DNA of 51,391 nt from a virus. Below are positions 45,354 to 51,391 of this stretch, in pieces; the first letter of the stretch is position 1; every line of letters begins with the position of its first letter. Location of the stretch: IMG/VR virus record IMGVR_UViG_3300001847_000262, positions 1-51,391 of that record; one strand, 5' to 3'. Position numbers and translations under genes: made by a program. The notes below the pieces were generated by a model. That model had not been told where the DNA came from and did no database searches. It saw nothing but the letters and a program-made list of their open reading frames with translations.

Positions 45354-46427
45354 TTATTTATTATTTAATTTATTTATTTTTTCCACATATTCATCATTTA
45401 TATCTTGAGGATATGGAAGTTCCTCAAAACTACCTGCTTCTGGTATAAAAAGAAGTCCTATTGAAAGTCCATCTCTAGAAAGTCTATTTTTAATTATTTT
45501 TAATAATCTAAATCTTTCTAATAAATTATATTTAGCTCCTTTAAAATTAATATTATACCCTAAAGAAGTTTCCATATCTAATTTATAAGCATTCATAACT
45601 CCTAATACTATATCAGCATCTGTATAAGGATTTCTTGAGTCCTTAAAATCAGTTTGTTGTGGACTGTGATCTGCTCCTTTAAATTTTAATCTTTCAATAG
45701 AACTAAGTCCATCATTAAATTGTTGAAGAAACATAATTGTCATTCCAAATAAATTTCTAAGTTTTACAGAATACTCAGATAATTTATCTAGATTTTCTTT
45801 TAATGTAAATCCACGCTCTAAATGCAACAGAGCTATATGATCAACTATGATAATATTATATTCCTTATCATTATACAATTCAAAAGATGTTATTCTTTGT
45901 TTTTCTATACCGTTTTCATCTAAATAAGGTTCATAATTAAATTTTCCTTTTTTAGCCATGAAATCCCAAGCAGATTTATAAATACCAGTTGGATTAATAG
46001 AATCCCATACCCAATTAATTTTACTCCATAATAATTCTAAATCGGGAAGTGTATTATTTACAATTTCCAATTCATTCTTATCAAGTCTAAAATCACCAAG
46101 TCCTTTTATTTTCTCAGGAGAAATAATAATATCATATTTCTGATGTATTAAAACACTAAGCCAATTAGCTTTTTTACTAACTTCATTAATTTCTAATGAA
46201 TAGTAAAATATATTAATTGGCATTTTTTGTCTCTCAGCATCTTCAATAGCATTAATTAACATATAGTCAACTAATGTAGTTTTACCACTTCCGCTACTTC
46301 CTCCTAATAAATAATAACAAGATCTTTGTAATCCAAATATATATTTATTTATTCTTTCAAACCCGTTAGACAATCCCTGATATTGTCCTTTAAGCCCATC
46401 ATTAATTCTTTCTTCAAATGTTTTCAT
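45354..46427 (-). CDS. dnaB: Replicative DNA helicase, DnaB type
   Basis: The 357-residue protein consists of the RecA-like helicase domain. Walker A GGSSGSGKTTLVDYM is at 38-52, INIFYYSLEINE (motif 1a, S-x-E) follows, and Walker B NIIIVDHIALLHL is near 190. Motif 3 is FGMTIMFLQQFND with the conserved Gln pair, and the remainder carries KNRLSRDG before the end. The N-terminal dimerisation domain of bacterial DnaB is missing, which is common for phage forms. It would form the hexameric fork helicase together with the phage primase. The start overlaps the previous gene by ATGA. Confidence 0.85.
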   Translation of the reverse strand: MKTFEERINDGLKGQYQGLSNGFERINKYIFGLQRSCYYLLGGSSGSGKTTLVDYMLINAIEDAERQKMPINIFYYSLEINEVSKKANWLSVLIHQKYDIIISPEKIKGLGDFRLDKNELEIVNNTLPDLELLWSKINWVWDSINPTGIYKSAWDFMAKKGKFNYEPYLDENGIEKQRITSFELYNDKEYNIIIVDHIALLHLERGFTLKENLDKLSEYSVKLRNLFGMTIMFLQQFNDGLSSIERLKFKGADHSPQQTDFKDSRNPYTDADIVLGVMNAYKLDMETSLGYNINFKGAKYNLLERFRLLKIIKNRLSRDGLSIGLLFIPEAGSFEELPYPQDINDEYVEKINKLNNK

Positions 46428-47005
46428 ATAGCTGTATGTTCATCTCTGTCAGATGTATTAACATCTTCTATTTCATTAGCCTCTTCAACATATGCTTCCC
46501 AGTTTCTTTGATGTAAAAATGCAGGAAGAGCTTGTATAAATTCTAAAGAGTTTCCATCCTTTTTATCCTTGATATATAATTTAATACATTTAAGTATTAA
46601 GTTATGTTTATCAATATCCTTTCTTATAGTATCTTTATACAGCTTCCTGCATCTATTCATATCCGTATGAAGTATTCTTCTTGCCCCAAAGGCATTCTTA
46701 ATACTTTTTGGATATGTATTCTTTAATTCCTCAAATAATTTATCAAAATCTACATCTTTTATAAATTCTTCTTCAAACGATTTTGTTAATTTTAATGAAT
46801 TAAATGTTACTTTGTCATCATTTAAAGGAAATAGATATTCTTTATCTATTAAATTTTGATAAAACTGATAATTTATTTGTCTGGATATCGCATATTCTTC
46901 TAATAATTTCTTATTATTAGTATATATACAATATAATACAAAATATTCATCAAATGTTAAATCAGAACTTAATAAATTAGAAATATCAATAATTAATTCC
47001 TTCAT
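46424..47005 (-). CDS. Unknown replication-block protein, helicase-loader candidate
   Basis: The 193-residue protein is helical and charged. It opens MKELIIDISNLLSSDLTFDEYF, then has LYCIYTNNKKLLEEYAISRQ and FGARRILHTDMNRCRKLY with many basic residues, and ends with an acidic tail (EEANEIEDVNTSDRDEH). It sits directly before the DnaB-type helicase with an ATGA overlap, the place where many phages carry a helicase loader or replisome organiser. No P-loop is present, so it would be a non-ATPase loader. Assignment rests on position only. Confidence 0.55.
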   Translation of the reverse strand: MKELIIDISNLLSSDLTFDEYFVLYCIYTNNKKLLEEYAISRQINYQFYQNLIDKEYLFPLNDDKVTFNSLKLTKSFEEEFIKDVDFDKLFEELKNTYPKSIKNAFGARRILHTDMNRCRKLYKDTIRKDIDKHNLILKCIKLYIKDKKDGNSLEFIQALPAFLHQRNWEAYVEEANEIEDVNTSDRDEHTAI

Positions 47006-47201
47006 TCTTCATTATTATTTTAATATCCTCAACTAAAAGATTTTCTTCATCTAGTTGAATTATTCTTTGTTTTGTCACTTTTACACCAAATTCTATTAAT
47101 AAATCATCACACAATTTTATATAATTAGTATATTTACATTCATTTCTATCCTCTAATATTCTTATATATAGATTCAATTCATCATTTGATGCTGTTTTCA
47201 T
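46986..47201 (-). CDS. Small acidic protein, unknown
   Basis: The 71-residue protein (MKTASNDELNLYIRILEDRN at the start) looks like three helices with an acidic surface. KVTKQRIIQLDEENLL in the middle resembles a short helix-turn-helix. It starts four bases after the DNA polymerase stop and overlaps the next gene by 20 bases. A regulator or replication accessory would fit, without proof. Confidence 0.5.
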   Translation of the reverse strand: MKTASNDELNLYIRILEDRNECKYTNYIKLCDDLLIEFGVKVTKQRIIQLDEENLLVEDIKIIMKNEGINY

Positions 47202-47205
47202 AAAT

Positions 47206-49125
47206 TTAAAATAATTCTAATTGTTTATCTATAATATTATTTATTTCTTTATAACATTCATTAATATAAAATTGATAATTAATATTATAATCTTCTATAT
47301 TTTGTTGAATATATTTATTAAATATTGTAACCTGATATCCCTTATTAATAACTTCATTACTGCCTTTAGAATATTTCTTAATAAATGTAGCTCCTGGTTT
47401 AGATATATAATATCTAGTGTTTTTTTGTTGTCTAATTACTTTATCATATCCTAACATATTATCTTTATCATAAGCTAATTCATGAGTTTCTCCATAATCA
47501 TCTCCTTTAAACTTCTGTCTGCCACAAAAATCATATATATTTTTATAAGAATAAATTGTTTGTTCTACAGAAATATTATTTACAAAATATTCTTGTAAAG
47601 CTAAAGGAATAACTCTAAATGAATTATCTTTATGATAAGCTGGTTCAGATCCTACAACTTTATCAACTTCAAATCTTCCTTTATTTTTAATTTTTCCGAA
47701 AGTAGTTACAGCAATATAATTATTTACGTCTCCTATAATCATTTTAGAATATTCAACATATTCCAAAGTTAATTTAGTAAGTTTTTCCCATTCTTTACAA
47801 ATTTGATAATAATCTTCTAAATATCTTCTATGAAATTTAATTGTTATACCATCAGTATTTACTTGTAATATTTGTAAATCAAAAGTGTTAACTAATTGTT
47901 CACAAAGCATAGCTATAGATAACTGCCCTGCTAAAGTAATACTCATTGTAAATTTAGGATCATATAAAAAACTAAATTCATCATTAGATTTACCATAAAT
48001 ACTATTAGCAGCAAGCTTAAATCCATCAGAAAGTGTCATATTTTTGGCTTTTTTAGCTTCAATACGTTTATCTACAAGAGATTTATATACATTTACAAAA
48101 ATCTCTCCTAAATGTTCGGGATATAAATTATTTTGAATAGATAAATTTGGATATAATGAGCTAACATCTGCATCTATAATAATAAATTCTTCATTTGATT
48201 CATAAATTCCTGGTTTTATACAACCATGTATTCCTCCTAATCCAAAATCATATTTAAATCCTTCATAAATAACTGATTTTTCAATAGAATTTTTAGTTTC
48301 TTTAATAATTAAATGTTTAAAAAAATCTAATAACTCATTAAATTCTACACTTTTAAATTTAATATACGGAAGTATTATATCATTTAAAGCTATTTGCTCT
48401 CTATTAGAACGCATATCTTTAATTATACTTTTATCTATATCAGTGACATCAGAATAAAGTTTTAAAATCAAAGATTCTCCTATCTTAGAATCACTATAAT
48501 TTAAACAATTTAATTTAAATTGAGAATTCAAAGATTTTCTTAATTCAATTTTATCAAAAGATTTCTTATAAAATTCATAAGTAGCTAATACATCATTTAA
48601 ATTATATTCTAATATTTGTTCTACTTCTTCTAATGAAATATTTTCTTTAGAATGTTCTAAAGACATTTCCATCACATTAGGATAATTCATACTTATTTCT
48701 AATGCTTTTAAACTAGTACTTTTAGCTTTATTATTATAATGCCATATTCTAAATAAATCTAATTGTGGACATATAAATTCTTTTTCAGAAATTAAATGAT
48801 TATATTGTTTATTATTACTAAAAACAATACATTCTTGAGCTTTAATATAAATATTATTAATAACTAAATCATTATTTAATAATTCAAAATTCTTCTTATT
48901 TTTCCAAATATGATGAATTACAGGATAATCAAATGAAATATTATTAAAACCTATCATTCCTTTACAAATAGACAAGAATTCAATTAATTCTTTGAATTCC
49001 CATCTATTTTTATGTAAAGTAAATTGTTTAATTTTCTGTGTATCTATATTTAAAACTGTTAATGTAAAGCAAGATTTAAGAGTTTCTATATCATAGATAT
49101 AACTTTCTCTATTTTCTTGATTCAT
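47206..49125 (-). CDS. Family B DNA polymerase with 3'-5' exonuclease domain
   Basis: The 639-residue protein replicates the phage genome. The exonuclease domain shows YIYDIETLK (ExoI), IGFNNISFDYPVIH (ExoII) and LEYNLNDVLATYEFY (ExoIII). The polymerase domain shows DADVSSLYPNL (motif A, D-x-x-S-L-Y-P), FKLAANSIYGKSND (motif B, K-x-x-x-N-S-x-Y-G) and QVNTDGITIKF (motif C). Motif C reads N-T-D-G where D-T-D-S is usual, which is found in some phage family B enzymes. Length is near the lower limit for family B. It overlaps the upstream gene by 17 bases. Confidence 0.88.
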   Translation of the reverse strand: MNQENRESYIYDIETLKSCFTLTVLNIDTQKIKQFTLHKNRWEFKELIEFLSICKGMIGFNNISFDYPVIHHIWKNKKNFELLNNDLVINNIYIKAQECIVFSNNKQYNHLISEKEFICPQLDLFRIWHYNNKAKSTSLKALEISMNYPNVMEMSLEHSKENISLEEVEQILEYNLNDVLATYEFYKKSFDKIELRKSLNSQFKLNCLNYSDSKIGESLILKLYSDVTDIDKSIIKDMRSNREQIALNDIILPYIKFKSVEFNELLDFFKHLIIKETKNSIEKSVIYEGFKYDFGLGGIHGCIKPGIYESNEEFIIIDADVSSLYPNLSIQNNLYPEHLGEIFVNVYKSLVDKRIEAKKAKNMTLSDGFKLAANSIYGKSNDEFSFLYDPKFTMSITLAGQLSIAMLCEQLVNTFDLQILQVNTDGITIKFHRRYLEDYYQICKEWEKLTKLTLEYVEYSKMIIGDVNNYIAVTTFGKIKNKGRFEVDKVVGSEPAYHKDNSFRVIPLALQEYFVNNISVEQTIYSYKNIYDFCGRQKFKGDDYGETHELAYDKDNMLGYDKVIRQQKNTRYYISKPGATFIKKYSKGSNEVINKGYQVTIFNKYIQQNIEDYNINYQFYINECYKEINNIIDKQLELF

Positions 49126-49906
49126 TATAAATACTTTTATCTATAGAATATTCTAATTTATCAATTTGAATTTTATAAGTATTAATTAAATCATCTAACT
49201 CTTCTTTAAATTCTTTTCTGTACTTATCAAATACAAATTGATGATGTTCATCATTATTACAAAATTTTTTATAATCTTTAGGACAATAAAAAATTTTATC
49301 ATCTATTTTATAATTTAATGAACTAATGAACCCTTTAAAACTAATAGATGTATAATAATTACAGCGTTTAATATTATTACTAAATAAATTAAATAATTCT
49401 CTAAGATATATTTCATTTTCCTCCCAATTAGCATTAGATATAAATTCCATAGCTAATTGATAATTAGTTCTATCATTAGATCTAAATAATTCATCACATT
49501 GTTTAAATAATTCTAAATTTCCTTCATATTTATATAAATATTTATATAAATCTTTTGAAAATATAAATTTATAATTTTTAGATACAAATTCATTAATTTC
49601 ACTAAACCAATTTTCAATTTCTTGTTTTTTGTAACCATTATATTTATAATTGTCTGTATCGTATCTTTTCCAAGCTAAATTTCTTATGTCGTTAATTACA
49701 ACCACATCACATTTATCGGAATCTCTTTTAATTATAAATCCTGTATCTCTACATTTGGATTGGCTAATTTTTTTATCATGAAAATATAATGATTTTCCTT
49801 GAATATTTTCTTGAATTATTGGTATTTGTAAAATAAAATCATCTACTTCTTGCTTATTAAATTCACATAACCAATTACTATTATTTACATTTTTTGGTAT
49901 ATTCAT
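49109..49906 (-). CDS. Unknown protein A of a related pair upstream of the DNA polymerase
   Basis: The 265-residue protein has DKCDVVVINDI near 87-97, FRSNDRTNYQLAMEFISNAN near 140-160 and a Lys/Glu-rich C-terminal helix. The neighbouring protein upstream repeats the same elements in the same order (KADYCIINHF, LIDSDFQENHELAIKMVINS), so the two look like ancient duplicates. The core pattern S-x-D-x-x-N-x-x-L-A-x-x-x-I-x-N is helical. No enzymatic motif was seen. It overlaps the polymerase gene by 17 bases, so it is made together with it. Function unknown. Confidence 0.6.
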   Translation of the reverse strand: MNIPKNVNNSNWLCEFNKQEVDDFILQIPIIQENIQGKSLYFHDKKISQSKCRDTGFIIKRDSDKCDVVVINDIRNLAWKRYDTDNYKYNGYKKQEIENWFSEINEFVSKNYKFIFSKDLYKYLYKYEGNLELFKQCDELFRSNDRTNYQLAMEFISNANWEENEIYLRELFNLFSNNIKRCNYYTSISFKGFISSLNYKIDDKIFYCPKDYKKFCNNDEHHQFVFDKYRKEFKEELDDLINTYKIQIDKLEYSIDKSIYNESRK

Positions 49907-50733
49907 ACTATTAATTCAAGTTTAAAATCTTTTAATTCAAATTTTTCTGTACCTAATTCTTCTAAATAACCTTTTATATTTTTTAAAAATTTATTTCTCA
50001 TTTTAGAAATAAACTTGTCTTTAATTATTTCATTAGTTATCACAGATAAACATTTATCAATAGAATAATCTTGATCGTTTGTCAAGTTTCTAAGTCCATG
50101 AGAAAATCCTAAAGTCTGAAAATAATTAGATAAAATATGATTATCGTCATAATTATAAATTTGTTGATATTTTCCAAAATATAAATATAATAACCATTCA
50201 TAATTATCTTTCAAACTAGAATTAATAACCATTTTTATAGCTAATTCATGATTCTCTTGAAAATCAGAATCAATTAATTCTTGTAATGTATAATAATTTT
50301 CATTTGTAATAATAAATCCATTATTTAAAGAATTATTTAAAACATCTTGATTAACATATTTAATATTTGGATTTATTGTAATAAAATCCAATATTAATTT
50401 AATAGTTTCAATATCTTGATCTTTTAAATTATAAATACCATAAACAATTTCTTTACTATCATCTGAACAAATATTAACACCATCATAGTATTGCACATAA
50501 TCAGAAATATTAAAATGATTTATAATACAATAATCGGCTTTTTCTTTTAATCTAACACGATTAATATTTTTATTTAAATAATCAGTGATTAATTTTGGAA
50601 TATTTGTATTTTTTGCAAATAATATATTAGAATCATTTGCTATTTCAATATTATACATATTCCAAATATTGAGAATATAATTTCTTAATTCCTCATCTAT
50701 AAAATTATTACTTCCTACTTTTATTATTTTCAT
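49903..50733 (-). CDS. Unknown protein B of a related pair upstream of the DNA polymerase
   Basis: The 276-residue protein opens MKIIKVGSNNFIDEELRNYI and carries KADYCIINHF and LIDSDFQENHELAIKMVINS, matching protein A downstream. The last 60 residues (KCLSVITNEIIKDKF, KMRNKFLKNIKGYLEEL) are helical and basic. The stop of this gene overlaps the start of protein A (ATGA), and its start lies one base after the stop of the AAA+ ATPase gene. In other phages MoxR ATPases are paired with a VWA-like protein, but no MIDAS motif is visible here. Unknown function. Confidence 0.6.
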   Translation of the reverse strand: MKIIKVGSNNFIDEELRNYILNIWNMYNIEIANDSNILFAKNTNIPKLITDYLNKNINRVRLKEKADYCIINHFNISDYVQYYDGVNICSDDSKEIVYGIYNLKDQDIETIKLILDFITINPNIKYVNQDVLNNSLNNGFIITNENYYTLQELIDSDFQENHELAIKMVINSSLKDNYEWLLYLYFGKYQQIYNYDDNHILSNYFQTLGFSHGLRNLTNDQDYSIDKCLSVITNEIIKDKFISKMRNKFLKNIKGYLEELGTEKFELKDFKLELIV

Positions 50734-50734
50734 A

Positions 50735-51391
50735 TTATTTTCCTGTCATATATTTTAAAAATCTAGGATCTCCTCCTAATATATTAGCAAATTGATTTCC
50801 TAAACTAATAGTTCTATTAACTAATAGAAATTTTTGGTCAACACTAAAACTAGGATGTAATAAAATCTCCAAATATTGTCTTATATTATCTTTTGACATT
50901 TCTTTATTGTAATGTCTTACATAATTATAAAGTCTTGTAGTTAAAATCGCAGCTGTAGCTGATTTCCAATTAGTAGGATCTTCTTCTGAATTACCACAAC
51001 ATTCTGTTAATTGAGCTTTAGCTGTTTTAAGATCATATTCTTTAATTAATTTTTTAATTTCTGGAAGTCTATCTAAACGTTTATTTACAAAATTAATAAG
51101 ATTACTAGCTAAGTGTTTACCTGTAGTAATTTCTCCAAACATTGAAATTTGATCTAGATGCTTTTCAAAATCATCTATTGTAGATACTAAACTAAAGAAT
51201 TTATCCATCATTCTAGGACTAATATTACCAGAAGCAGAAATTCCATCTTGTTTTTTATGCTCTAATAATTCAGGCATCCATAATACAAAATTAATTAATC
51301 GTTCATCTAGTCCAATTTTCTCAGCTCTAGAAGCCCAATCTTGTGGATCCCACTTCATATTAATTTTAGCCATTCTATCTGTTTGAGCAGA
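50735..51391 (-). CDS. MoxR-type AAA+ ATPase, C-terminal part (gene runs off the window)
   Basis: An ATG at 51373 gives 212 residues, but the frame stays open to the right edge and adds SAQTDR before it. SAQTDRMAKINMKWDPQDWASRAE has the look of the arginine-finger end of a MoxR-type AAA+ domain (D-x-x-R-x-x-x-I/L-x-x-x-x-D-x-x-x-W-x-x-W/R-A). The remaining 200 residues are the helical lid and C-terminal region (FVLWMPELLEHKK, ISPRMMDKFFSLVS). I therefore read it as the C-terminal part of a larger ATPase beginning beyond 51391. MoxR proteins act as chaperone-like remodelling ATPases. It leads the visible part of the replication operon. Confidence 0.65.
   Translation of the reverse strand, partial: SAQTDRMAKINMKWDPQDWASRAEKIGLDERLINFVLWMPELLEHKKQDGISASGNISPRMMDKFFSLVSTIDDFEKHLDQISMFGEITTGKHLASNLINFVNKRLDRLPEIKKLIKEYDLKTAKAQLTECCGNSEEDPTNWKSATAAILTTRLYNYVRHYNKEMSKDNIRQYLEILLHPSFSVDQKFLLVNRTISLGNQFANILGGDPRFLKYMTGK

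Noticed and set aside
1-51391. CRISPR arrays, insertion sequences, integrase or attachment sites
   Set aside because: No regularly spaced direct repeats, transposase or integrase motifs, or long terminal repeats were seen by eye; only free-standing endonuclease genes suggest mobility.

Overview
This window looks like about half of a crAss-like phage genome (order Crassvirales; probable host a gut Bacteroidales). The sequence is strongly AT-rich and tightly packed, with no stretch over 300 bases lacking a gene. It is split into two gene blocks that converge near 32.95 kb. The identification rests on three things: a P22-gp4-like and P22-gp10-like tail pair; two enormous adjacent virion proteins, the first (4766 residues) carrying the DFDVD catalytic motif of the crAss-like virion RNA polymerase; and a replication block on the opposite strand. 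Gene starts mostly lack a Shine-Dalgarno sequence and follow A/T-rich leaders or sit one base after the previous stop (TAATATG), as in Bacteroidetes phages.

Plus strand, 1-32.95 kb (lysis and late genes). A lysis cassette comes first: partial M15 peptidase endolysin, small membrane protein (holin candidate) and a spanin-like protein, followed by a promoter and a strong hairpin. Next are tail/virion proteins, interrupted by a GIY-YIG homing endonuclease gene whose second codon is a stop. Then come the gp4-like tail protein, the 1465-residue gp10-like ('muzzle') protein, a second copy of the same promoter motif, two probable cargo proteins, the giant RNA polymerase polyprotein and a 1608-residue partner with a RecB-like nuclease domain. 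The giant proteins also carry one intact HExxH and two degenerate EExxH peptidase-like segments. The 4766-residue protein ends in three domains that resemble nucleotide- or ADP-ribose-related folds.

Minus strand, 51.39-32.95 kb (replication and nucleotide metabolism). Read in transcription order: partial MoxR-type AAA+ ATPase, two related unknown proteins, family B DNA polymerase, two small proteins, DnaB-type helicase, Sak4-like ATPase, SSB-like protein, a structured intergenic RNA, DnaG-type primase, membrane-anchored glucosaminidase, small proteins, an HNH nuclease, FEN-type 5' nuclease and B12-dependent ribonucleotide reductase. A second HNH nuclease follows, then MazG, a membrane protein and a dATP/dGTP diphosphohydrolase-like protein. 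A Prs-like/NAMPT-like pair resembles the phage NAD+ reconstitution pathway NARP1. The block ends with a second structured intergenic RNA with its own terminator-like hairpin, a DEDD exonuclease with a zinc ribbon, and a 50-codon gene overlapping the convergent terminator.

The late block would build the virion and load it with RNA polymerase and other injected proteins. The minus-strand block would be expressed after entry to supply dNTPs, NAD+ and the replisome. The least explained parts are the two structured intergenic RNAs, the C-terminal domain cluster of the polymerase protein, and the NAD+ pair in the context of anti-phage defence.
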